64,000 nucleotides of DNA from the NCBI RefSeq assembly GCF_003399765.1, contig NZ_NFZV01000008.1:124001-188000 (forward strand), given 5' to 3'. Below the pieces are notes generated by a model, which saw nothing but the letters and a program-made list of their open reading frames with translations, had not been told where the DNA came from and made no database searches. Of this stretch, positions 29,064 to 38,900 are shown one piece after another; position 1 is the first letter of the stretch, and each line of letters opens with the position of its first letter. This stretch comes from Alkalilimnicola ehrlichii. Its GTDB lineage: Bacteria > Pseudomonadota > Gammaproteobacteria > Nitrococcales > AK92. Position numbers and translations under genes: made by a program.

Positions 29064-29170
29064 GCCTCCAGGCATTTAAACATGTCGTCAACCACGCCAT
29101 TACGTGTGGAGAAGATCCTTTTGAACCTGTTGCAGCGAAGATAGGCAAAAACAAGAGGGGCGCTCCACCG

Positions 29171-30193
29171 ATGGCAAATCGAAAAACGGTAGAACTGGCC
29201 TTGCAAGGGGGCGGCGCGCACGGAGCCTACACCTGGGGTGTCATCGACCGCCTGTTAGAGGACGATGCCATCCACATCGAAGGTATCTGCGGCACCAGCG
29301 CCGGCGCGATGAACGCGGTAGTTGTGGCGGACGGTCTGCAACGAGATGGCAAACCAGGCGCCCAAGCCAGCCTGCGCCGCTTCTGGAAAGCGGTGAGCGA
29401 TGCGGCTCAGTGGTCCCCCATCCAACGCACGCCGCTAGACCGCCTACTGGGCCGTTGGACGCTGGATTACTCGCCCGGCTATATCCTGATGGACCTGATG
29501 AGCCGCGTAATCTCTCCCTACGACCTGAACCCACTGAACCTTAACCCCCTGCGCGACCTGTTGATCGAGCACGTGGATTTCGACTGCGTCCGCCGCTGCC
29601 AAGGCATCAAGCTATTTGTCGCAGCCACCAACGTGCGAACAGGCAAACAAAAAATCTTTCGCCGCGAGGAGATGACGGCGGACAAAGTCATGGCCTCGGC
29701 TTGCCTGCCTTTTCTCTTCAAAGCGGTGGAAATCGACGGCGAAGCCTATTGGGACGGCGGCTACATGGGGAACCCGGCCCTGTTTCCGCTGGTGGAAGAA
29801 TGCGATGCCCAAGACCTCATTATCGTCCAGATCAATCCTATCAAACGTCACGACATTCCTCGTAGCGCCAACGAAATCCAGAACCGTGTCAATGAGATCT
29901 CGTTCAACGCCAGCCTGATCAAGGAAGTGCGCACCCTTGCACTACTGAAGCGGCTAATTCAAGAGGAGAACTTAGATCGCAAACGCTACAAAGACATGCT
30001 TATCCACCGGATCAGCGCCGATGCGGAACTCGAACCGCTCAGCGTTTCCAGCAAACTCAATGCCGAATGGGCATTTCTGCAACACCTGCACGACGTAGGC
30101 TTTCGCGCCGCCGATAACTGGCTCACGCAAAACTACGACGCGTTAGGCAAGCGCTCTACCCTGGACATCGAGTCGGTATACGTGCACGACTAG
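29171..30193 (+). CDS. Patatin-like phospholipase (second of two), DUF3734-type
   Basis: Lipid acyl hydrolase of 340 residues with ELALQGGGAHGAYTWGVIDRL, nucleophile elbow CGTSAGAMNA and DGGYMGNPAL with the catalytic Asp. The C-terminal part (DIPRSANEIQNRVNEISFNA, TLALLKRLI) matches the larger patatin group found next to PHB and membrane-lipid genes. It shares little with the patatin at 12773 outside the active site. It is convergent with the TSUP permease. Confidence 0.9.
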   Translation: MANRKTVELALQGGGAHGAYTWGVIDRLLEDDAIHIEGICGTSAGAMNAVVVADGLQRDGKPGAQASLRRFWKAVSDAAQWSPIQRTPLDRLLGRWTLDYSPGYILMDLMSRVISPYDLNPLNLNPLRDLLIEHVDFDCVRRCQGIKLFVAATNVRTGKQKIFRREEMTADKVMASACLPFLFKAVEIDGEAYWDGGYMGNPALFPLVEECDAQDLIIVQINPIKRHDIPRSANEIQNRVNEISFNASLIKEVRTLALLKRLIQEENLDRKRYKDMLIHRISADAELEPLSVSSKLNAEWAFLQHLHDVGFRAADNWLTQNYDALGKRSTLDIESVYVHD

Positions 30194-30195
30194 TA

Positions 30196-30265
30196 CGCCT
30201 TCGCGCTTTGTCGGTTCAGCGGGCTTGGTGGGAGCACAGCTCCGAACCGGCAAAGCGCGAAGGCG
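30196..30265. terminator. Long inverted repeat between convergent genes
   Basis: The arms at 30196-30217 and 30244-30265 (CGCCTTCGCGCTTTGtCGGTTC and its near-complement) form a 22-bp stem with one mismatch and a 26-base loop. It separates the patatin and TSUP genes. It is unusually long for an intrinsic terminator and lacks a T-run; it could also be a repeat element. Confidence 0.5.
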
Positions 30266-30273
30266 AGCGGCCA

Positions 30274-30998
30274 CTAGCCGAACAGCGCTTCCCCCAGCAC
30301 ACCAAGCGCCGCCACCGTACACAGCAATAGCAGGATCGGCCGCAGCGTATTCGGCCCGAGCAAGGGAATCGCCCAACGACCGGCAACGAAACCTGCGATC
30401 GCCGGCCCCAGCAGCCAGAGCGATGCGGTCATCTCCGACCGGCCGAAATGGCCGATAGCCGCCAAACCGATGAGCGAGAGAATGCAGCTGACGAGAAAAT
30501 AGGCCGACAGATTCGCTCGCACTCGCTCGCCGGTAGCATGCTGATAAATCAAGGCCATCGGTGGGCCGCCAATGGATGTGCTCGTGCCCATAAAACCGGA
30601 GACGGCCCCCGCCGCCAGCAGGCGATTACGGGTAGGCGTGATATGGATAGGTAGCAGGCTAATCGCAATCGCCAGCAGAACCGACACGCCGATGAGCAGC
30701 GGCAGAATCTTCCCCGGCGCTTGCGCCACCACCCAGAGCGCCACGGCCATGCCCGGCAAACGCCCCAGCAGCGCCACGCCCAACTCGCCCAAGGCCAAAC
30801 CGACCCGGTTTTCCAAACATTCAACACGGATAGCACGGCCGCCAAGGCCAATACCGGCCCCGGCACCAACTGCGGGTCGATCAGATACAACAGCGGCGCG
30901 GCCACAATCGCCAAGCCGAACCCGACAGCGCTTTGCACCAAGGCACCGACGAACACCAAAGATGCAGCTAACAGCCACTGAAGCAAAGAAAGCTCCAT
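30274..30998 (-). CDS. Sulfite exporter TauE/SafE family (TSUP) permease, reading frame broken once
   Basis: Membrane protein of about 242 residues with seven or eight hydrophobic segments. The start LQWLLAASLVFVGALVQSAV is in one frame, and after four T (plus strand 30809-30812) the sequence continues in another (NRVGLALGELGVALLGRLPG). One added base joins them. The second TSUP repeat carries GFMGTSTSIGGPPMALIYQH. TSUP proteins move sulfur-containing organic anions; the substrate here is unknown. Confidence 0.86.
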
Positions 30999-31105
30999 GG
31001 CACAACACTCCTAACCAAAACAAGCACTCGCCCGGCGCAAAAGAATTAACTAAGGGGCATTCATTAACCTACCCACAGCGGCCAAGGGAAGCACTCAATA
31101 TTTCC

Positions 31106-31579
31106 CTAACTAAGGCGTGGGTCTATCTTTTCTAGTATTCTGACTACTTTCCTTGCTCGGAAGCCAATATAGCCGACCAATACCGATAAAGGCAGCAATA
31201 CAAACCCTATGAGTTTGGGCAAGGCACCCAAGTAAGGGAACGCAAAGCCAAAGGCCACCAACCCACCTACGAGAACCAAAATAATCGCCAATAAAAATAA
31301 AAAGTTAGGAAGATGCCGGCCATACCCCCACTCATCAAGCGTAAGGTTGCGATATCCGTAGGCGAAGAAGCTCCCGTTTTGGTAGCCGCCAACAACCGCC
31401 AAACGGTCCCCTTCATTGATGATAATCGGCATATCCCCATCAATCGTAACTAAGCGCCCGGTAATATAAAAAACGCAGATTTTCTTATAGCGCGGCACGC
31501 CACTATGAAGCGCACTATGGTTGGCATCCCTTACCTCCCGGACTTTCACACCTTCGGCGACGCCTATTACGAGCTCCAT
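31106..31579 (-). CDS. Membrane protein of unknown function
   Basis: I do not recognise the family. From ATG 31579 it has 157 residues. A beta-rich N-terminal part (VFYITGRLVTIDGDMPIIIN, GDRLAVVGGYQNGSFFAYGY, reminiscent of an OB-like barrel) is followed by two or three C-terminal membrane helices (FLFLLAIILVLVGGLVAFGF, LIGFVLLPLSVLVGYIGF). The start is preferred because GGGGGA stands six bases before it; the open frame continues up to 31723. It is divergent from the ABC transporter gene. Confidence 0.55.
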   Translation of the reverse strand: MELVIGVAEGVKVREVRDANHSALHSGVPRYKKICVFYITGRLVTIDGDMPIIINEGDRLAVVGGYQNGSFFAYGYRNLTLDEWGYGRHLPNFLFLLAIILVLVGGLVAFGFAFPYLGALPKLIGFVLLPLSVLVGYIGFRARKVVRILEKIDPRLS

Positions 31580-31693
31580 TTTTCCCCCAATCATTCTCCC
31601 CCTCGCAGCAACTCGTCTTGCTCCCAATAGTATGGGCAGGCCAACTTCTGCTACTGTTACCGCCGCCCGAACTATCCATAGGGTTATCCGTCT

Positions 31694-33438
31694 ATGCAAG
31701 CCCCACCCCGACAGGCCCTGCAACCGCTATTACGCTATATCCAGCCTCACCGCGGACTGCTCGTGCTCGCCATTGTCGCACTATTGACTGCTGCAGCGGC
31801 GACGCTGGCACTGCCGGTGGCTTTTCGCCTAGTGATTGACTCGGGCTTAACCGCCGCGCACGCGGGCAACATCGACCGCTATTTTATCGGCTTGTTCGGC
31901 ATTGCCGTGGTGCTGGCACTCGCCACCGCGTTGCGGTTTTACTGCGTCAGCCTATTTGGGGAGCGGGTCGTCGCCGATATTCGGCAAGCCGTATACAGCC
32001 ACCTACTCAAACTCGACGTCGTTTCTTCGAAACCACCCGTACCGGCGAGCTGCTGTCGCGCCTGACCACCGATAGCGAACTCGTGCAAACCGTACTGGCC
32101 TCCAGCGCTTCCGTTGCACTGCGCAGCCTGCTCATGCTGCTCGGGGCGGCTGTGTTACTGGTCGTCACCAGTCCGCAGCTTGCCGCCTACATCGGCGCGG
32201 TAATCCCGCTGGTGATCGTGCCCATTATTGTGTTCGGCCGTCGGGTACGGGCTTTGTCGCGGCGTAGTCAGGATCGTATCGCCGATACCAATGCGCTTGC
32301 CGGAGAATCGCTCAACGCCATTCGCACCGTACAAGCGCACGCCCGGGAAAGCTATGAAAGCGCGCGCTATCGCAGCGCCGTACTCGCCGCTTTAAAAGCA
32401 GCCGTCCAACGAACCCGTGCTCGCGCGCTACTCACCGCCGTTATCATCCTGTTGGTTTTCGGCGCCGTGTCGCTCGTGCTGTGGTTAGGCGCTCGGGCCG
32501 TCATCGCCGGCACCATGAGCATGGGAGAGCTGGGTCAGTTCGTGCTTTATGCCGTCATCGCCGCCGGCTCCGCCGGATCGCTCAGCGAGGTATGGGGCGA
32601 CGTACAGCGTGCTGCCGGCGCCGCCGAACGGCTCGGCGAGTTGTTATCGACCCAAAGCGATCTCCGCCGCCAACAAGGGCAAACGCTGCCCCAAGGCGAC
32701 GGGCAACTCGACTTTCAGGCCGTACAGTTCAGCTACCCTTCCCGCCCCTATCCTCCGGCACTGGCGGACTTCACCTTGCACATTCGCGCGGGTGAAACCA
32801 TCGCTTTGGTCGGCCCCTCCGGGGCAGGAAAGAGCACCGTCCTACAACTCTTGCTGCGCTTTTACGACCCGGAACGCGGCAGCATCGCTGTCGACGGCGT
32901 CGACCTCCGCGATATGCCGCTACACGCATTACGGGAGCTTATTGCGCTGGTTCCGCAGGAGCCGATCATTTTCGGCGCCAGCGCACGCGAGAACATCCGC
33001 TATGGCCGCTTAGAGGCAACCGACGCAGAAGTCGAAACCGCCGCCCAAGCAGCCGAAGCCCATGATTTCATTAACGACTTACCGGACGGCTACGACAGCC
33101 ATCTCGGCGAGCGCGGCGTTCGGCTCTCCGGCGGTCAGAAGCAGCGCATCGCCATCGCCCGCGCACTCCTTAGCAAGGCTCCGCTGCTGCTTCTCGACGA
33201 GGCGACCAGCGCGCTCGACTCGCACAGCGAACAGCTGATTCAACACGCCCTGGAACGACTCATGACCGGCCGCACCACTGTCGTGATCGCCCATCGCTTA
33301 GCCACCGTACTGCGGGCCGACCGAATCGTTATGCTTGAGGCTGGCCGCATCGTAGCAATCGGCAAGCATGAGGAGTTAGTTGCGCAAGGGGGGCTTTACG
33401 CGGACCTGGCGCGGTTACAGTTTAACTATGCAGGCTAG
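31694..33438 (+). CDS. ABC half-transporter (permease-ATPase fusion, multidrug/lipid type), reading frame broken once
   Basis: Exporter subunit with six membrane helices (~1-320) and an ATPase domain (~340-580). Seen are Walker A GPSGAGKST, signature LSGGQKQR, Walker B LLLLDEATS and the switch His in VIAHRL. The frame breaks at three T (32022-32024): upstream ends LLKLDVV, and one added T gives FFETTRTGELLSRLTTDSEL, the intracellular coupling region. Repaired length is about 581 residues. It probably works as a homodimer (MsbA/BmrA-like); the substrate is unknown. Confidence 0.92.
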
Positions 33439-33507
33439 TGGTCGATGCTGCTTATTTTCCTGATATACACGCGAGAAGCGGCTTCGAAAAGGCTCATTAA
33501 AAAGAAC

Positions 33508-33533
33508 TCACGGGCCGCTTAGGCGGCCCGTGA
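33508..33533 (-). terminator. Rho-independent terminator of the cytochrome c peroxidase gene
   Basis: A perfect 11-bp stem TCACGGGCCGC / GCGGCCCGTGA with a four-base loop is followed on the minus strand by TTCTTTTTAA, so it ends the peroxidase transcript. It also lies after the ABC transporter gene, which has no T-run on its strand. Confidence 0.8.
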
Positions 33534-33543
33534 AGTGCGGCTC

Positions 33544-34548
33544 TCAGTCAAACGGCTGTGGCCGCGGTGTGGTGGGCCCGGAAGGCGGCAGAATCGGCAG
33601 TTGGATGCGCGGCTGCTCGCCAGTCAGAGTTTTTAGGAAAGCGACGATTTGCGCCGTTTCTTCCTCGGTATAAACCCGCCCGAGCTGCAAACGGCCCATG
33701 ATGTCGACGGCCTCTTCCAGCGTATCGGCGGCCCCGTCGTGGAAGTAGGGATAGGTTAACTCGACGTTGCGTAGGCTAGGCACCTTGAAGCTGAAACGAT
33801 CGGCGTCCTTACCGGTAACCGCAACCCGCCCTTCAGCCGGATTATCGGTTTGGTACGGCTCGACCACACCCATTCGCTGGAAGGAAGTTCCGCCGGCGTT
33901 CGGGCCGTTATGGCAGGCCACGCAGCCGCTGCTCTTAAAGAGCTGGTAGCCGGCCAGCTCTTCCGCCGTCAGCACATCGTCATCCCCTCGCAACCAGTAG
34001 TCGAAGCGAGAGTTAGGGGTCACCAAGGTTTCTTCGAAAGCCGCGATGGCCTCCGTCACCATGTCGATGTCGATCTGATCGGTGCCGTAGACGTCGACGA
34101 ACAACTCGACATAACCCGGTATCGACGCCAGGACTTCTACTGCCAACTCGTGGGTGAACGCCATTTCCATGGGGTTTTCGATCGGGCCGCCGGCTTGTTC
34201 CTGTAAGGTCTCGGCACGGCCATCCCAGAATTGGGCTAAGTTCAAGCTTGAATTAAGAACGGTGGGCGAGTTAATAGGCCCTTCTTGCCAGTTATGACCA
34301 ATCGAGGTCCGAAGATTATCCGACCCGCCCCGGCTTAAGTTATGGCATGAGTTGCATGAGATAAACCCGGAACGCGATAAGCGCGGTTCGAAAAACAGCT
34401 TCTTACCTAACTGGACTTTGGCCGGATCGGTCACTTCGGCAGGTTCGATAGGCTGTATTGGCTCATTACGAACGCTACTAGCACCAAGCGCTCCCGTAAA
34501 CAGCACACTCCCAGCCAGTACTAACGTGGATATTGTCGTGATTCTCAT
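33544..34548 (-). CDS. ccp: Di-haem cytochrome c peroxidase (CcpA/MauG family)
   Basis: Periplasmic enzyme reducing hydrogen peroxide with electrons from cytochrome c. It has 334 residues with a signal peptide (ISTLVLAGSVLFTGALGAS). Two c-type haem sites are seen, CNSCH (~65) and CVACH (~215), with the conserved FFEPRLSRSG, GPIENPMEMAFTH and KVPSLRNVELTYPYFHDG. An FNR-like site lies about 90 bp upstream, fitting the known oxygen-limited expression of bacterial ccp. It is followed by its own terminator. Confidence 0.94.
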   Translation of the reverse strand: MRITTISTLVLAGSVLFTGALGASSVRNEPIQPIEPAEVTDPAKVQLGKKLFFEPRLSRSGFISCNSCHNLSRGGSDNLRTSIGHNWQEGPINSPTVLNSSLNLAQFWDGRAETLQEQAGGPIENPMEMAFTHELAVEVLASIPGYVELFVDVYGTDQIDIDMVTEAIAAFEETLVTPNSRFDYWLRGDDDVLTAEELAGYQLFKSSGCVACHNGPNAGGTSFQRMGVVEPYQTDNPAEGRVAVTGKDADRFSFKVPSLRNVELTYPYFHDGAADTLEEAVDIMGRLQLGRVYTEEETAQIVAFLKTLTGEQPRIQLPILPPSGPTTPRPQPFD

Positions 34549-34636
34549 TCAATCCCCCTTGGCGACTAGTGCCGTTCGCCGCCGGTATAGCGTGGTCTCG
34601 TTAACGACAATATCCCTCAATACAGCAAGGGTTATT

Positions 34637-34650
34637 TTGACATAAATCAA
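34637..34650 (-). promoter_or_regulatory. FNR/ANR-like box upstream of the peroxidase gene
   Basis: TTGACATAAATCAA matches the FNR consensus TTGAT-N4-ATCAA at nine of ten defined positions. It lies 89 bp upstream of the peroxidase start and about 135 bp upstream of the divergent serine hydrolase. Cytochrome c peroxidase genes are classical FNR/ANR targets. Confidence 0.6.
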
Positions 34651-34784
34651 ATCCGCACTCAGAGGCTTGGTGTAAACCCCTATTTGTAGCCGGGATCGAT
34701 TAGCGGCGGGAAAAGCCTGGGCAGCCACAGTAGGCGGCCATAGATCTGTTAGCTTGGGGAAGTAACGAGCCAAGGAATTACGGT

Positions 34785-35963
34785 ATGAAACGGTCTATCG
34801 CACTTGGCACCGTAGCGCTTGTTCTATTGCTCGGCCTATCGGTCTGGCTGTTTTATTTCGAACCAAAGCTCAGCCTGCTCGATCCCGATAGAGCCGCGGA
34901 AAATTTCCGCAACATGGACGCTATCTTTCCCACCGTGGCTATTCCGGCCTCGACCCAACCGCGACCGCTGCCGGAAGGCCCGTCGCTTTCCGCCGCCATG
35001 CTCGACGAGGAGCTACCGGAGTTTCTTGCGCGCAGTCAAACAACGAGCCTGATTGTTCTACACGGAGGGCGACTCGTCCACGAGTCGTACTATCAAGGCT
35101 ACAGCGTGGACAGCCAGGCGACGTCCTTCTCGGCGGCTAAAGCGGTGTTGTCGGCACTTATCGGCATCGCGATTGCCGAAGGGGCTATAGGTAGCGTGGA
35201 CGATCCGGTCGTCGCTTATCGGCCGGATCTAGCGGATTCCGGCTTTGCCGACGTGACCCTTAACGATCTTCTCCGCATGACATCCGGCATCGCCTTCGAC
35301 GAGGATTACTCCGACCCCGAAAGCGACGGCATTGCCATTCACTACCAACTCTATGCACGCTTCCGAAGCATCGAACGGCTAACGGCAACCTATCCGGCAG
35401 CGCAACCGCCTGGCACCTCCTTTGACTATGCCAGCATCAATACGCAGGCCCTCGCCATGGTGCTCGAAGCGGCTACCGGTGCGTCCCTGCCCGACTATCT
35501 CTACGAGAAGCTATGGAACCCTTTGGGGATGGCCGCCGGCGCGACGTGGATTACCGATGTCTACGGCAACGCGGTCGGCTTCTGGGGCTTGAGCGCTCGC
35601 CCGCGCGATCTGGCAAAGTTCGGCCAGCTCTATCTGCAACAAGGCGCTTGGGACGACGAGCAGCTTATCCCGCCAGAATGGATCGCTCGCTCAACCGAAG
35701 CCGAAGAGCCATTCTTGCAACGAGGGATCATTAGAAACAACTGGGGCTATCAGCACAAATGGTGGTTACCGCGCGACGGCGATCAGGATTACGCGGCGCT
35801 CGGTCTATGGGGGCAGATCATATACATCAACCCCCACTTCGAGCTGGTAGTCGTCAAAACCTCGGCGGACCCCAATTTCCGTGCGCATGAATTCGAAGCG
35901 GTTGAGCGTTTTCGCCAAATCGGCGCCACGCTCTCCTGTCCCACGGCTCTAACCGAGTGCTAA
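34785..35963 (+). CDS. Serine hydrolase of the beta-lactamase/class C family (6-aminohexanoate-dimer-hydrolase-like)
   Basis: Membrane-anchored hydrolase of 392 residues. An N-terminal helix (ALGTVALVLLLGLSVWLFYF) acts as anchor or uncleaved signal. The SxxK motif is FSAAKAVLSALIG and the Tyr motif is FDYASINTQALAMVLE. RYxAxG-like and HKWWLPRDG segments follow, ending with YINPHFELVVVKTS. This is the NylB/EstB-like esterase or amidase group. The divergent peroxidase gene shares its 236-bp upstream region. Confidence 0.88.
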   Translation: MKRSIALGTVALVLLLGLSVWLFYFEPKLSLLDPDRAAENFRNMDAIFPTVAIPASTQPRPLPEGPSLSAAMLDEELPEFLARSQTTSLIVLHGGRLVHESYYQGYSVDSQATSFSAAKAVLSALIGIAIAEGAIGSVDDPVVAYRPDLADSGFADVTLNDLLRMTSGIAFDEDYSDPESDGIAIHYQLYARFRSIERLTATYPAAQPPGTSFDYASINTQALAMVLEAATGASLPDYLYEKLWNPLGMAAGATWITDVYGNAVGFWGLSARPRDLAKFGQLYLQQGAWDDEQLIPPEWIARSTEAEEPFLQRGIIRNNWGYQHKWWLPRDGDQDYAALGLWGQIIYINPHFELVVVKTSADPNFRAHEFEAVERFRQIGATLSCPTALTEC

Positions 35964-35994
35964 AAAGAACGCTTCTGCGGCACCCTGCTAATGA

Positions 35995-38900
35995 TCAGCC
36001 TGAACGGGCAAGCAAATCCGCAAACTCATGCGCCGGTAGCGGGCGCGCGAAGTAATACCCTTGCATGGAGTCGCAATGCTCCGCCTGCAAAAAGCCTCGT
36101 GGTCGGCACTCTCAACGCCCTCGGCGATTACCTGCAAACGTAAGCTATGGCCAAGGCGGATAATGCTACGCGTAATGGTCGCATCGTCGGGGTCGTCGAC
36201 AATATCGCGAATGAAAGATTGGTCGATTTTGAGCTTGTCGATGGGAAAGCGCTTCAAATAAGCCAACGAAGAATAACCGGTCCCGAAATCGTCGATTGAG
36301 AAGCTCAGCCCTTCTTTTTTTAAGGTTTGTAGCGTCGATGCCGTCGCTTCGACGTCTTCCATGACCGTCCGCTCGGTTAGTTCGATCTCCAGCCATCGGG
36401 AGGTGAGCTCCGACTGCCGCAGTATGCCGATAACGGATTGAGTGAATCCCGGCCTGCGGAAATGCTCGGCCGCTAAGTTTACGGCGACGGTAATAGGGGG
36501 GAGGCCGGCTTGCTGCCAGGCACGGTTTTGCCGACACGCCGTTCGCAACGCCCACTCGCCAAGCTCGACAATCTGGCCGGTCTCTTCCGCTAGCGGGATA
36601 AAGCGACCGGGCAGCATCAGCCCTCTCTCGGGATGATGCCATCGCATCAGGGCTTCCGCTCCCACAATCCGACCCGTCAGAGCATCGACTTGCGGTTGAT
36701 AGTAAAGCGCCAGCTCCTCGCGTTGTAATGCGTGCCGCAGCGCACCTTCAATAAACAATCGCTCGTACGCTTGGGTATTCAGATCTTCAGTAAAAAACTG
36801 ATGACTCTTCCGCCCTCGCCTTTTGGCGTGATACATAGCGGCATCGGCGTGCTTGATTAAAGCATCCGGATTATCTCCGTCTTCGGGGTATAAGCTAATG
36901 CCGATACTGGTCGAGAGACGGATATCGTGGCCTTCGAGCAAGAAAGGATGCCGAAAGGCCCGTTGGATTTTTTCCGCAGCATGCACGGCATCGGCGGGCT
37001 CGCGAATCTCGGGCAGAACCACAATGAACTCGTCGCCACCAGGCCTCGACATGGTATCTTCGCTTCGAATTTGGCCCTGCAAGCGCTTAGTCACCGCCTG
37101 CAGCAGGCGATCTCCCGCCGCGTGGCCAAGCGAATCGTTAACGTATTTGAAACGATCCAGATCCAAAAACAAGACGGCAACCCGCTGCTGATTACGCTCG
37201 GCCATCGCCAGCGCTAACTGCAAACGCTCCCGCAACAGAGCGCGGTTCGGCAAGCGAGTCAAAGGATCGTAATAGGCAAGAAACCGGATGCGCTCCTCGG
37301 CCGCTTTGCGCTCCGACAGGTCGGAAGCAATCGCAACGTAATGCGTTAATCGCTCATGTCGATCGCGCACGGCATTTAACGTAAGCCATATCGGAAAACG
37401 CTCTCCGCTTTTACGCCACCCAACGGCTTCTCCTTGCCAGAGGCCCTGCCGATGCCGTTCACTGCGCAGCCAGTCCTTTAGACTGTCGTCTTCCAGCTTG
37501 AGCAGCTCCGAATCGCGGCCGATTACCTCGTCCGGGGTGTAGCCGGTAAGCTCGCGGAATGCCCTGTTGACTAATACGGTGCGCCTCTTGGCATCGGTAA
37601 TGGCGATCGCCTCGGTGCTGCTCTCGAATACTTTCGCCGCCAGGCGGAGCTGCTCTTCATCCTGTTTACGCTGGGTAATATCCTGCGATAAAGCCATCCC
37701 TAACGCGACTTGCCCTTCGGCGTCGCGAATAGGTAATGCGTGCATCTGATAGATTCGCTCTCCGACAGCGATTTCGCTATTCGCTTCCTCTCCCTCCAAA
37801 GCAACCTTAAACAAACCGGTGAGTCGTTTGCTTACATCCGGTGCAAACAGCTCTTCCGGCAGCCGGCCCTTCATACCACCGCTGTCCAAACCGGCATAAA
37901 TTAAGGCACGCCCTTCGGCCAGCATGAACCGACAATCGCGATCGAATAAGAACACGCCCCCGTGGGGAAAGTTTTTCGCCAGTGTAGAATACAGCTCTTG
38001 GTTGCGCTCTAACGCCTCCACCAAGGCGCTATTCTCTAAAGAAATAGCCAACTGCGCGGTGAGGTGTTTAATAGGCTCGAGGCGAGCTTGCGTAAACGCA
38101 TAGGAGGTTATGTTGTTTTCCAGATAAAGGACGCCAACAAGCTTACCTTGCCGACTTACCGGCACACAGAGTACCGAGCGTATACGCCGCTCGCGTACTA
38201 CCGGATCGTCGGCAAACAGTTCGCTGCGGCGGGCATCGGTCAACACAACGGCCTCATTGCTGCGACGGACAAATTCCAACACCCGTTGCGGCAAATCGGT
38301 GCGCAAACGAACAGGCTCTTCCGTTAAGGTAACCTCGCCTTCTCTGCCTGGCCCATACGCACGCAACCGCAAGCCATCCTCATGCTCGAGCAGCAAATAG
38401 GCCCGCTCTGCACCGGCAATTTTGAAGATAATCTGCAATAAGGTTTGCAACAGATCGGGCAAGGCCAATTGCTCGGAGAGCGCTTGGCTGGCCTTAAGCA
38501 AACCCGCGATATCGACATCGCGACTGATGGTAATACCGGTTCTCGTGGTCGAGGCCGCATCTCCGGCTAGCGGCTCTAGCAGCTGAGAATAGACGGTTTC
38601 CAGTTGCTGCGATTTCGCCGTCGCACCCCATTGGCGGTACCCCTCATAGGCCGCTTGCAGGTGCACAGAGGCGTAGCGCCACTGTTCATGCTCGCAGAAA
38701 AACTGACCGGCAAATTCGTTAGCGATCGCATAATCAGCGATGCTCTCCTGCGCGCGCGCGCGCTCGGCGGCTTTGACATAGCCTCGCACCGCTTGCCAGG
38801 CCTGTCCCTTGAGCCGAGCAAGCTCGGCTTCAAGTAGCAATCGCCGGTGGTAAAAGTTCTCTGGGCAACCACGCGCATAATCGGCCAGTGCCTGTAGATG

